From contig NZ_CP117782.1 in assembly GCF_028657905.1 (NCBI RefSeq), forward strand, positions 2,666,001-2,730,000: 64,000 nt of DNA, in the 5' to 3' direction. The notes below the pieces were generated by a model. The model worked only from the letters and a program-made list of their open reading frames with translations, ran no database searches and was not told the origin of the DNA. The position numbers were made by a program, and so were the translations under genes. Positions 38,358 through 46,334 of the stretch are shown piece after piece. Within the stretch, counting starts at the first letter, position 1, and every line of letters starts with the position of its first letter. This stretch comes from Burkholderia sp. FERM BP-3421 (GTDB lineage: Bacteria > Pseudomonadota > Gammaproteobacteria > Burkholderiales > Burkholderiaceae).

Positions 38358-38969
38358 TTAGACAGGGACGGCTACGCGCCTGGACGACGCGGCGCCCAGG
38401 TGGTGTTCGAAGAAACTGCTGAAGATCGACAGGCCGTTCTCCGTGGAGATGCTTTCCGGATGAAACTGCACGCCCTCGACCGGCAAATGCCGATGACGCA
38501 CCCCCATCACCTGCTGGTCGTCCAACGCGTGCGCCGTGACGATCAACGCGTCCGGCACGCTGTCGCGCGCGATCACGAGCGAGTGGTAGCGTGTGGCGGC
38601 AAACGGCTTGCCCGAGGTCTTTCGGAACACGCCGATCCCGTCGTTGGCGATCACGCTCGTCTTGCCATGCATGCAGATGGGCGCGCGCACGACTTGCCCG
38701 CCATAGGCCATCCCGATGGCCTGATGCCCGAGGCAGACCCCCAGCACCGGCGCGCGCCGCTCCAGCGCGCGGATCATGTCCGGATAGCGCGCCTCCTCGG
38801 GACGCCCGGGCCCCGGCCCCAGCACCACGGCATCCGGCGGATCGGCGAGCATCGCGTCGATCCCCGGATCGTCGTAGCGCAGAACACGGGTATCCAGTCC
38901 GATCGATCGGAGATAGATATCAATGACAAATACGAAGCTGTCGTACGCATCCACGAGCACAACCTTCAT
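38358..38969 (-). CDS. TrpG-like glutamine amidotransferase
   Basis: A 203-residue class I glutamine amidotransferase. The triad is Cys79 in GVCLGHQAIGMAYGG, His170 and Glu172 in GVQFHPES. GPGPGRPEEA near residue 51 is the TrpG/PabA signature. It releases ammonia from glutamine for the partner synthase. Its ATG overlaps the stop of the TrpE-like gene (ATGA), indicating a 1:1 complex. This is a second, pathway-specific copy rather than the housekeeping trpG, judged from its surroundings. Confidence 0.9.
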   Translation of the reverse strand: MKVVLVDAYDSFVFVIDIYLRSIGLDTRVLRYDDPGIDAMLADPPDAVVLGPGPGRPEEARYPDMIRALERRAPVLGVCLGHQAIGMAYGGQVVRAPICMHGKTSVIANDGIGVFRKTSGKPFAATRYHSLVIARDSVPDALIVTAHALDDQQVMGVRHRHLPVEGVQFHPESISTENGLSIFSSFFEHHLGAASSRRVAVPV

Positions 38970-40426
38970 GCGAGCAACTCCTGTCCAGTGACGGTGCGAT
39001 AGAGCATGCGCAACTTGGCCAGCGTTTCCTGCCATTCGCGTTCCGGATGCGAGTCGTACACCACGCCCGCGCTGGCGCGCAGCCGATATTCGCCTTCGAT
39101 CCGGCATGCCATCCGAATGCAGAGCGCCAGGTTCATCTCGCCGCGAAAATCGATCAGCCCGATCGCGCCGGCGTATTGGCCGCGCGGCGAGGCCTCCAGG
39201 TTCTCGATGATTTCCATCGCGCGGATTTTCGGCGCGCCGACCATCGTGCCCGCGGGAAACGTGGCGCGCAGCACGTCGATCGCATCGCACTCGGGACGCA
39301 GATCGCCGGATACGGTCGAGACGAGGTGATACAGCGAGGGAAATTCCTCCAGGGCCATCAAGCTCGGCACCTCGAGCGAGCCCGGCTTGCAGATGCGCCC
39401 GATATCGTTGCGGCACAGATCGACCAGCATCACGTGCTCGGCGTTCTCCTTCACGGACGCGCTCAGTTCGTTCCTCAGCGCCTGCGGATCCATCCCGGCC
39501 GATTTCGCCAGGGTGCCCGCGATCGGCCGCATCGACAGCCGGCGGCCCGCGAGCCGCACGTAGTTCTCGGGGCTCGCGCCGACCAGCGTCATGTCGTCGG
39601 CCTGATGCAGGAACATGTACGGCGAGGGATTCTGCATCCGGAGCTTCGCGTAGAGCGACAACGGGTCCATCGCGGATCCGATGCGGATTTCATGCCCCAG
39701 TTGAACCTGGTAGATGTCCCCCGCATGGATATGCTCCAGCGCGGTCCACGACGCATCGAGATAGCGCCCCTTGGTGGTCGACCATCGAATCTCTCCGACC
39801 TCCGGCGAAACCGGCAGGAACGGCGACGGCGCGTCGAACAGTCCCAGCAGGGCCGGGAGGTCCGGCGCATCGAAGCCCGGCGCGTGGTTCACGTACAGGG
39901 TCGCGCCATCCGTCCCGAAGAGGATCATGTGCTGGTAGAGATCCAGGCGGATCAGCGTCGATTCGTCACGCGGCAGGCGGCGAGGCAGGCGCTCGACGAG
40001 CGCGGCCGCGTCGTAGCCGATCCTTGCCACGAAGCCGGCGACGAAGGGCTCCCCGGCGTTCTCCATCCGGTAGCTCGAGAACAGCAAGGTGCGAAGCATG
40101 CGCCACAGCAGATCCGTGGAAGCCAGCGCCGCACGCCCGGCGGCATCGAACCGGGGCATGCCCGGCACCGCCTCGACCGTGCGAATCAGGTGCTGGCGCA
40201 CGGCGTCGGCGGCGTCGATGCGCACCTCGTCGGCCGTCATGCAAATCGAGCCCAGCTTGTTGACGGCGACGAACGACTGCTGGCAATCGGCCGCCGGCCC
40301 GCGCACCGATTCGGCGAGAAATGCGTGTTGCGCTCCGAATCGTTCGACAGCCAGGCGATACACGCTGAACGGATCGACGCCGGGTTTGATGCCGATTGGG
40401 AAAACTTCTGTCTGGATGGTGTGCAT
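38966..40426 (-). CDS. TrpE-like anthranilate synthase component I (chorismate-binding)
   Basis: A 486-residue chorismate-utilising enzyme. The C-terminal catalytic domain shows GDIYQVQLGHEI, SPENYVRL, RPIAGT at 300-305, ENAEHVMLVDLCRNDIGRI and FPAGTMVGAPKIRAMEIIE. The Ala in PIAGT is the residue of enzymes that aminate C2 (anthranilate or 2-amino-2-deoxyisochorismate synthases); 4-amino-4-deoxychorismate synthases have Lys there. The product is thus probably anthranilate or its dihydro precursor. I start at ATG 40424-40426; a GTG one codon upstream is possible. First gene of the operon, divergent from the MocR regulator. Confidence 0.88.
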   Translation of the reverse strand: MHTIQTEVFPIGIKPGVDPFSVYRLAVERFGAQHAFLAESVRGPAADCQQSFVAVNKLGSICMTADEVRIDAADAVRQHLIRTVEAVPGMPRFDAAGRAALASTDLLWRMLRTLLFSSYRMENAGEPFVAGFVARIGYDAAALVERLPRRLPRDESTLIRLDLYQHMILFGTDGATLYVNHAPGFDAPDLPALLGLFDAPSPFLPVSPEVGEIRWSTTKGRYLDASWTALEHIHAGDIYQVQLGHEIRIGSAMDPLSLYAKLRMQNPSPYMFLHQADDMTLVGASPENYVRLAGRRLSMRPIAGTLAKSAGMDPQALRNELSASVKENAEHVMLVDLCRNDIGRICKPGSLEVPSLMALEEFPSLYHLVSTVSGDLRPECDAIDVLRATFPAGTMVGAPKIRAMEIIENLEASPRGQYAGAIGLIDFRGEMNLALCIRMACRIEGEYRLRASAGVVYDSHPEREWQETLAKLRMLYRTVTGQELLA

Positions 40427-40687
40427 CACAAATAGATTCGCTGGTTGGTCACAACACGCTTAATCGTTTCCAAATAATCAGCCTTGAAAAAGAATCGCAC
40501 CAGATACACGGAACCACGCTTTAACACTCGCACCTGACGCAAGTTGTATTCTGTGCTCCCCTCATATCGGGCTATCTGTACCGGGTTACGCGAGACATCT
40601 CGCAACAATTCAATTACAAAAAAACACACCCGAACAGCATGGAACCGATTTACTCACCAGCCATATAGAAAAAAGGTACAGGGTCGA
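40427..40687. promoter_or_regulatory. AT-rich divergent regulatory region of the biosynthetic island
   Basis: This 261-base gap between the TrpE-like gene and the MocR regulator is far richer in A+T than the surroundings. It contains a dyad GCGAG-N4-CTCGC at 40590-40603 and the related words CTGTACCGGG (near 40577) and GGTACAGGG (near 40675), candidate regulator half-sites. Both divergent promoters must lie here. A 67-codon open frame on the minus strand inside it has no recognisable features and I do not call it. Confidence 0.6.
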
Positions 40688-42133
40688 ATGCGAGCAGATT
40701 CATATGGATACCAACCTCTTTATGTCAAGTTGGCGAAGCGAATCGAATATGCGATTCAAGTGGGCGCCTACTCGCCGGGGGATCGTTTGCCGTCGTTGAG
40801 GAAATGCGCACAAGATCATTCCGTCTCGCTGTCGACGGTTCTGGAGGCCTATCGGAGTCTCGAGGACGCGCGACTGATCGAATGCCGCCCCAAGGCCGGG
40901 CATTTCGTGTCCGTTCCGCTGCATCGGGCCTCGGAGACCGAGGTCGGCGCCTTGCCCGCGTGGTCGGCGGCGGTGGAAGTCGCGACCTTGATCGAGACGA
41001 TGATGCGCTCCACGACCGTCCCCCATCTGGTTTCGTTTGGATCGGGGTACCCCGCGTGCGACCTGATGCAGGCCGAGATGAGGCGCGCCATGCTGCATGC
41101 CGTGCAACGCGGCGGCAGGGCGCCGGGATACGATCCGACGACGCCCGGGGAGGATGCGCTGCGCAAGGCCATCGCGCGACGAACCTTGACGATGGGATGC
41201 GCGCTCGATCCCCGCGAGATCATCCTGACGACCGGCGCAACCGAATCGGTCAGCTTGTGCCTGATGGCCGTGACCCGGCCCGGAGACACGGTGGCGGTGG
41301 AGTCGCCCACCTCGTTCGGCTTCCTGCGAACCCTGGGCGTGCTGGGGCTCAGCGTCCTGGAGATCCCCTCTCATCCCACGCACGGGCTGTCCGTCGATGC
41401 GCTGGCGCTCGCGTTGCGCACCAACCGCGTGAGCGCCGTGCTGGCGACGCCGACGCTGGCGAATCCGACGGGTACGTGCATGCCGCTCGCGGAACGCGAA
41501 CGCCTGGTGCAGTTGCTGGCGCGGGATGAGATTCCGTTGATCGAAGACGTGATCTACAACGACCTGGTCCACGACGACGTGTACCGCCGAGCGGTGAAGT
41601 CGTATGACAAGACGGGAACCGTGCTGCTGTGCGGCTCCTATTCGAAAACGATCTCGCCCGGATTGCGGGTGGGCTGGCTGTCCGCCGGTGCGTTCGCCAC
41701 GCGCATCCGCACGCTGAAATCCGCGATATCGGGCAGCAATTGCCTGATCAACGAGCTGGCGCTCGCCGAACTGCTCGCGGAGTCCCACTACAATCGGCGG
41801 CTCCGCGCGCTGCATCAGGCGTATTGCAAGAGCCGCGTCGAAGCCCGGCGCATCATCGCGCGCGCCTTTCCAAAGGGGACGCGCGTGAATGATCCGATCG
41901 GAGGATCAATACTGTGGGTCGAATTGCCGGGGGAATTGGATTCGCTCGCGCTTTTCAAGGCGTGCCTTCAGGAGCAAATCCTGATCGCCCCGGGCACGAT
42001 GTTCAGCGTCTCCGATTCATATCGACACTGCTTTCGGATCAGTGTGCCGCGGCTGTGGGAAAACGTGCATGGCCGGGCATTGGCGCGAATCGGAGAAATC
42101 AGCTTCGATTTATTGACTCGGGGAATTCCGTGA
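40688..42133 (+). CDS. MocR-type GntR/aminotransferase regulator
   Basis: A 481-residue fusion. The N-terminal GntR winged helix reads PLYVKLAKRIEYAIQVGAYSPGDRLPSLRKCAQDHSVSLSTVLEAYRSLEDARLI. A fold-type I aminotransferase domain follows, with the PLP Lys in LLCGSYSKTISPGLRVGW and the TPTLANPTGTCMP segment. MocR proteins use PLP or an amino-acid aldimine as effector. Divergent orientation to the TrpE-like operon makes it the probable pathway regulator. I start at ATG 40688, where the HTH domain begins; the frame is open further upstream across the AT-rich region but that part is unlike the family. Confidence 0.9.
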   Translation: MRADSYGYQPLYVKLAKRIEYAIQVGAYSPGDRLPSLRKCAQDHSVSLSTVLEAYRSLEDARLIECRPKAGHFVSVPLHRASETEVGALPAWSAAVEVATLIETMMRSTTVPHLVSFGSGYPACDLMQAEMRRAMLHAVQRGGRAPGYDPTTPGEDALRKAIARRTLTMGCALDPREIILTTGATESVSLCLMAVTRPGDTVAVESPTSFGFLRTLGVLGLSVLEIPSHPTHGLSVDALALALRTNRVSAVLATPTLANPTGTCMPLAERERLVQLLARDEIPLIEDVIYNDLVHDDVYRRAVKSYDKTGTVLLCGSYSKTISPGLRVGWLSAGAFATRIRTLKSAISGSNCLINELALAELLAESHYNRRLRALHQAYCKSRVEARRIIARAFPKGTRVNDPIGGSILWVELPGELDSLALFKACLQEQILIAPGTMFSVSDSYRHCFRISVPRLWENVHGRALARIGEISFDLLTRGIP

Positions 42134-42314
42134 ATTTCGTGAATTCCGGGATTCCCGATTTATTCGATCGTCCGCGTTTCCATTACCCATTCGCTTAAAA
42201 TCGCAACACGCATCAGTCAATCCCGGAGAATCCGCGGATTTAACGCGCGGCCGAACGGTTCCAATGCGCGCATTCCGTCACGAGCGAACGGCTTTCGATA
42301 AACGGCTTTCGATA
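42121..42314. repeat. Short repeats at the right edge of the island
   Basis: Three consecutive 9-mers of the type AATTYCGKG (AATTCCGTG, AATTTCGTG, AATTCCGGG) span the MocR stop codon near 42124-42150. A perfect 14-bp tandem repeat AACGGCTTTCGATA lies at 42287-42300 and 42301-42314. Apart from these, the 310 bases from 42134 to 42443 contain no gene that I can support. Confidence 0.7.
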
Positions 42315-42443
42315 TATCGCGCGGTTGTCCCGCGAGACAGGTATCGGGCAAGGCGGCCCGTGGGAGGCGGCCATCGATGCCGCCGAACCGAAGCGCCCGC
42401 GCGGCACCAGGCCCGGCGCCGCCACCGTCGGGCCGCCGCCCGC

Positions 42444-43325
42444 TCACCCCCGCCCCTTCCACGGCACGAGCCGGCGCTCGACCGCCCGCATCAGCAGGTC
42501 GAACGCCCACGCGATCACGCCGATGATGATGATCCCCATCACGACGACGTCGGTGCGCAGGAAGCTCGACGCATTGAGCACCATCTGTCCGAGCCCGGCC
42601 GTGGCCGCGACCATTTCCGCGGCGACCAGCGTGGTCCAGCCGAAGCCGATCGCGATCCGCAGGCCGGTGAGGATTTCCGGCTGCGCGGCGGGCAGCACCA
42701 CGTGACGGACCACCTGCGCGAAGCTGCCGCCCAGCGAATACGCGGCATTGATCTGTTCGAGCGTCGCGCTCTTCACGCCGGCGCGCGCGGCCATCGCGAT
42801 CGGCGCGAAGCAGGCGAGGAAGATCACGACCAGCTTGGCGGTCTCGTCGATGCCGAACCAGATCACCACGAGCGGCAGATACGCGAGCGGCGGCAAGGGC
42901 CGGTAGAACTCGAGCGGCGGATCGAGCAGCCCGCGCGCGATGCGGCTCACGCCCATCAGGATCCCGGTCGGCACGCCGACCACCACCGCCAGCGCGAACG
43001 CGCCGAACACGCGCAGCGCGCTCCAGCCCAGGTGCTGCGCGAGCGGCAGGCCGCCCTGGATCCGCCCATGCCACGCATCGACGAACGCGCGCCACACCGC
43101 GTCCGGCGGCGGCAGGAACAGCGGCGGCAGCCATTGCCAGCGCGTCGCGGCCCACCACAGCACGGCCAGCCCCGCCACCGATGCGACGCTGAGCCCGGCC
43201 GTGGCGCCCTCGCCCGGCACCCGATAGCGTCGTTGCCGCCCGCGCCGCGCGTCCGCCCGGCCGCGCGCGTCCCGCCTCTCTTCCGCGAACCGCGGGTGCT
43301 CCACGACCGCATCCCGTCCGCTCAT
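42444..43325 (-). CDS. tauC: TauC/SsuC-type ABC transporter permease
   Basis: A 293-residue BPD-family permease. After a charged, Arg-rich cytoplasmic N-terminus of about 45 residues there are six membrane helices and the EAA-type loop GVKSATLEQINAAYSLGGSFAQVVRHVVLPAAQPEILTGLRIAIGFGWTTLVAAEM. The ATG at 43323-43325 overlaps the stop of the ATPase gene (ATGA). With the ATPase and the binding protein it forms a complete importer of the taurine/sulfonate/nitrate family. No taurine dioxygenase gene (tauD) follows in this window, so taurine as substrate is inferred only from similarity. Confidence 0.88.
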   Translation of the reverse strand: MSGRDAVVEHPRFAEERRDARGRADARRGRQRRYRVPGEGATAGLSVASVAGLAVLWWAATRWQWLPPLFLPPPDAVWRAFVDAWHGRIQGGLPLAQHLGWSALRVFGAFALAVVVGVPTGILMGVSRIARGLLDPPLEFYRPLPPLAYLPLVVIWFGIDETAKLVVIFLACFAPIAMAARAGVKSATLEQINAAYSLGGSFAQVVRHVVLPAAQPEILTGLRIAIGFGWTTLVAAEMVAATAGLGQMVLNASSFLRTDVVVMGIIIIGVIAWAFDLLMRAVERRLVPWKGRG

Positions 43326-44119
43326 GCCGCCGCCTCCATCGGTTCGCGCCGGTGCAGGCGCTCGATCAGCCGCTCGCGCCATTCAATGAATTCCGCCGAC
43401 GACTTCACCGCGCGCGCATCGCGCGTCTCCACGTAACGACGCGCGAACGGCAGGTCATAGGTTTCCGCGATCCGTCCCGGCCCCGGCGTCATCACCACCA
43501 GCCGCGTCGCGAGAAACAGCGCCTCCTCGACGCCGTGCGTGATGAAGAACACCGTGTTGCGGGTCCGCGCCCACAGGTCGAGCACCAGCTCCTGCATCGC
43601 CTCGCGCGTCATCGCGTCGAGCGCCCCCATCGGCTCGTCCATCAGCAGCACGCCCGGATCGCCCGCCAGCGCGCGGGCGATCCCCACCCGCTGCTGCATC
43701 CCGCCCGACAGCTCGTAGACGCGCGCATGCGCATGTCGTTCGAGCCCGACGAGCGCAAGCATGCGGCGCGCCCGCGCCTCCCGCTCGGCTTTCGGCACCT
43801 GCCGAAAACGCAGGCCGAGCGCGACGTTGCCCAGCACGTCGAGCCACGGCAGCAGCGCATATTTCTGGAACACGACGCCGCGCTCCGCGCCCGGCCCCGT
43901 GACGGGCGCGCCATCGATCAGCACGTCGCCCTCGGTCGGCGCGACGAAGCCCGCGATGCAGTTGAGCAGGGTCGTCTTGCCGCACCCCGACGCCCCCAGC
44001 GCCACCACGAACTCGCCCGCCTCGATGCGCAGATCAACCCCGGCCAGCGCCTGCGTGCCGGCCTGGCCGCGCGCGCCCGGATACGCGACGGACAGTCGCC
44101 GAATCTCCAGCCTGCTCAT
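43322..44119 (-). CDS. tauB: TauB/SsuB-type ABC transporter ATP-binding protein
   Basis: A 265-residue ABC ATPase: Walker A GASGCGKTTLL (about residues 41-51), Q-loop VFQKYALLPW, signature YELSGGMQQRVGIARALA, Walker B VLLMDEPMGALDAMT and the switch His in FFITHGVEEA. The VFQKYALLPWLDVLGNVALGL segment is typical of taurine/aliphatic sulfonate importers. GGGAGGT lies four bases before the ATG. It is 17 bases downstream of the binding-protein gene and overlaps the permease gene. Confidence 0.92.
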   Translation of the reverse strand: MSRLEIRRLSVAYPGARGQAGTQALAGVDLRIEAGEFVVALGASGCGKTTLLNCIAGFVAPTEGDVLIDGAPVTGPGAERGVVFQKYALLPWLDVLGNVALGLRFRQVPKAEREARARRMLALVGLERHAHARVYELSGGMQQRVGIARALAGDPGVLLMDEPMGALDAMTREAMQELVLDLWARTRNTVFFITHGVEEALFLATRLVVMTPGPGRIAETYDLPFARRYVETRDARAVKSSAEFIEWRERLIERLHRREPMEAAA

Positions 44120-44136
44120 GTTGACCTCCCCCGCGC

Positions 44137-45165
44137 TCAGCGCGCGGCCGCCTTCTGGACGAACCGCGGGTCGACGCCCGCCGAATAATCGGGCAGCACG
44201 GCCTGGATCGTGCCCTGCGCCTTGAGGAACGCCGCCGTCGCCGCGAGCGACTTCGCCGCGCCCGACTGCGCGCCGCCGCCCAGCCAGACGTTCGAGGCCT
44301 GCTCGGCCGGCGTCGGGAAGGCGTACAGCGCGAGGCTCGCCGGCACGTCGGGCAGGTTCGCCCCCGACACTTTCGCGACCGCCGCCGCCTGCGCCGAGCC
44401 GACGCCCCAGGCCGCCGGCCGCGCGCGGTAGTCCGCGTCGGCCGCCGCCAGCACCTTGACGAAGCGCGCGACGAACTCGGGATTGTCGCGCGCGAACGCG
44501 CGGCTCACCACGAAGCCGTCGAAGGTCGCCTTGCCGGTCTGTTTCGCGATCTGCCCCGACGTGGTCAGCACCCGCCCGCTCTGCTTCACCTTCGCGAGCA
44601 CCGGGTCCCAGATGTAGGTCGCGTCGATGTCGCCGCGCGCCCACGCCGCCGCGACCTCGGGGGGGCGCAGGTTCACGATCTTCACGTCGTTCGGGTTCAC
44701 GCCCGCGTTTTGCAGCGCGACCAGCGTGTGGAAATGCGAAGTCGACACGTAGGGCACGCCGATCTTGCGGCCCTTCAGGCCCGCGATGCTCGTCACGCCC
44801 GAGCCGTCGCGCGCGACCAGCGCCTCGGCGTCGTTGATGTTGTCGAGGATCCAGAACAGCGAGATGTCGAGCCCCTGCGACAAGCCGGCCGCGATCGGGC
44901 TCGATCCCGCCTCGCCCAGCTGCACCGAGCCCGACGCGAGCGCGCGGATCACGTCCGCGCCGCTGTCGAGCTTGCGGAACGTGACCTTGTAGCCGGTCGC
45001 CTTCTCGACTTCACCGCTCGCCTGCGCATAGCGCCACGGCACCACCATGTCCTGGTACGCGATCACCACTTCGCGCGGCCCGGCGTGCGCGGCCGGCGCG
45101 GCCACGGCGGATGCGACGACCGTCAGCGCGGCCGCCGCGAGGCGAATCAATCGGGAACGCTGCAT
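44137..45165 (-). CDS. tauA: TauA-type periplasmic taurine/sulfonate-binding protein
   Basis: A 342-residue solute-binding protein with a Sec signal (LIRLAAAALTVVASAVAAPAAHA). The mature part contains EVVIAYQDMVVPWRYAQASGEVEKATGYKV, RKLDSGADVIRALASGSVQLGEAGSSPIAAGLSQG and ATYIWDPVLAKVK, the TauA pattern. ATG 45163-45165 is preceded by AGGAGAG. It is the first gene of the importer operon. The LysR gene upstream (divergent order not met: same strand, 169 bases away) may or may not regulate it. Confidence 0.9.
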   Translation of the reverse strand: MQRSRLIRLAAAALTVVASAVAAPAAHAGPREVVIAYQDMVVPWRYAQASGEVEKATGYKVTFRKLDSGADVIRALASGSVQLGEAGSSPIAAGLSQGLDISLFWILDNINDAEALVARDGSGVTSIAGLKGRKIGVPYVSTSHFHTLVALQNAGVNPNDVKIVNLRPPEVAAAWARGDIDATYIWDPVLAKVKQSGRVLTTSGQIAKQTGKATFDGFVVSRAFARDNPEFVARFVKVLAAADADYRARPAAWGVGSAQAAAVAKVSGANLPDVPASLALYAFPTPAEQASNVWLGGGAQSGAAKSLAATAAFLKAQGTIQAVLPDYSAGVDPRFVQKAAAR

Positions 45166-45334
45166 GGTACTTCTCTCCTGTCGGTGCGGCAAAAAGGCTT
45201 CCGACTATAGGAGGTTTGAAACCGCGGGGTTCCAATTAATCCTGCGATGCTATTGATGCCGTTGGCGCTTTGCTTTCCCTGTTCGATTGGATGCGCCGCG
45301 CGATCGGGCCGGCAAAGCCGCGCCGCAGCGACGC

Positions 45335-46216
45335 TCACGCGTGCGCGAACGCCGCCGCGAGCGCGTCGACCACCACCCGCACGCGCGCCGCGCGCGCCAG
45401 GTCGCGATGCAGGACCAGCCACGCCTCGTAGTCGGCCGCCCGGCGCGCCTCCGGCCAGACCCGCACGAGCGCCGGATCGCGGCGCGCGAGATAGACGGGC
45501 AGTTCGCCGAGCGCCAGCCCCGCGCGCACGAAAGTCGCGAGCATCAGGCTCGAATCCAGTTCGGCCGCCACCCGGGCGTGCGCGATCGACTCGCCCACGA
45601 GCGTGCCGTCCTGCCGCTCGGTCACGCCCGCCTGGTACAGCGCGATGTCGTGGCCCGCGAGCCCGTCGCCCGCGCGCGGCGCGCCGCGCGCGTCGAGGTA
45701 GCCGCGCGTCGCGTACAGCCCGACCTCCCACTGCGCGAGCCGGCGCACGATCAGTTCGCCCTGGGCCGGACGCACGGTGCGGATCGCGATGTCGGCCTCG
45801 CGGCGCGACAGGTCGAGAAGCCGCCGGGTCGTCGTCAGGATCACGCGCACGTCCGGGTGGGCCTCGCGCAGCGACGCGATCGCCGGCGTCACGAAATCGA
45901 CCGCGAGCGCATCGGTGGTGGTGACCCGCACCTCGCCCGCGATCCGTTCGTCGAGTTGCTCCGCGCGCCGCTCGAACGACAGCGCGAGGCGCTCCATCGC
46001 CGCGCCCGCGTCGCGCGCCTGCCGGCCCGCGTCGGTCAGCGCCTCGCCGCCGCGCGTGCGCAGGAACAGGGTCGCGCCGAGCCGCGCCTCGAGCGCGGCC
46101 AGGCGGCGCCCGACCGTCGTCTGGTCGATCCCGAGCGTGCGTCCCGCGCCCGACAGCGAACCCGCGCGGCAGATCGCGAGAAAGATCCGCAGGTCGTCCC
46201 AGTTCCCGTTCGTCAT
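45335..46216 (-). CDS. LysR-family transcriptional regulator
   Basis: A 293-residue LysR protein with helix-turn-helix WDDLRIFLAICRAGSLSGAGRTLGIDQTTVGRRLAALEARLG. The Q-T-T-V-G-R-R recognition helix is of the subgroup that often controls exporters and detoxification genes. The effector domain starts at AGEVRVTTTDALAVDFV. It is divergent from the Bcr/CflA-type exporter gene (118-base gap), which is its most likely target. I start at ATG 46214-46216; an ATG 18 codons upstream has a poly-charged unconserved lead. Confidence 0.88.
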   Translation of the reverse strand: MTNGNWDDLRIFLAICRAGSLSGAGRTLGIDQTTVGRRLAALEARLGATLFLRTRGGEALTDAGRQARDAGAAMERLALSFERRAEQLDERIAGEVRVTTTDALAVDFVTPAIASLREAHPDVRVILTTTRRLLDLSRREADIAIRTVRPAQGELIVRRLAQWEVGLYATRGYLDARGAPRAGDGLAGHDIALYQAGVTERQDGTLVGESIAHARVAAELDSSLMLATFVRAGLALGELPVYLARRDPALVRVWPEARRAADYEAWLVLHRDLARAARVRVVVDALAAAFAHA

Positions 46217-46334
46217 CGCTTTCGTTTCTCGTCGTTCAGGCGTTTTTGCATGTGCCTCGTGCATTTCCATGCATTTTCACACGAGCACGACGCGCCTACG
46301 ATGCGAGACCTTTTCACTCCGCCCTGCTCCCGCC

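Noticed and set aside
34820..40426. p-Aminophenylalanine (PapABC-type) pathway
   Set aside because: The TrpE-like protein has PIAGT rather than the PIKGT of 4-amino-4-deoxychorismate synthases, and no prephenate-dehydrogenase-like gene is present.
40426..40629. 67-codon open frame on the minus strand in front of the trpE-like gene
   Set aside because: No domain, no clear Shine-Dalgarno, and it fills the divergent control region. A leader peptide is possible, but nothing such as a run of Trp codons supports it.
42444..45165. Treating the TauABC-like importer as part of the biosynthetic island
   Set aside because: It is separated by a 310-base gap with repeats, has core-like base composition and is a complete three-gene importer on its own.
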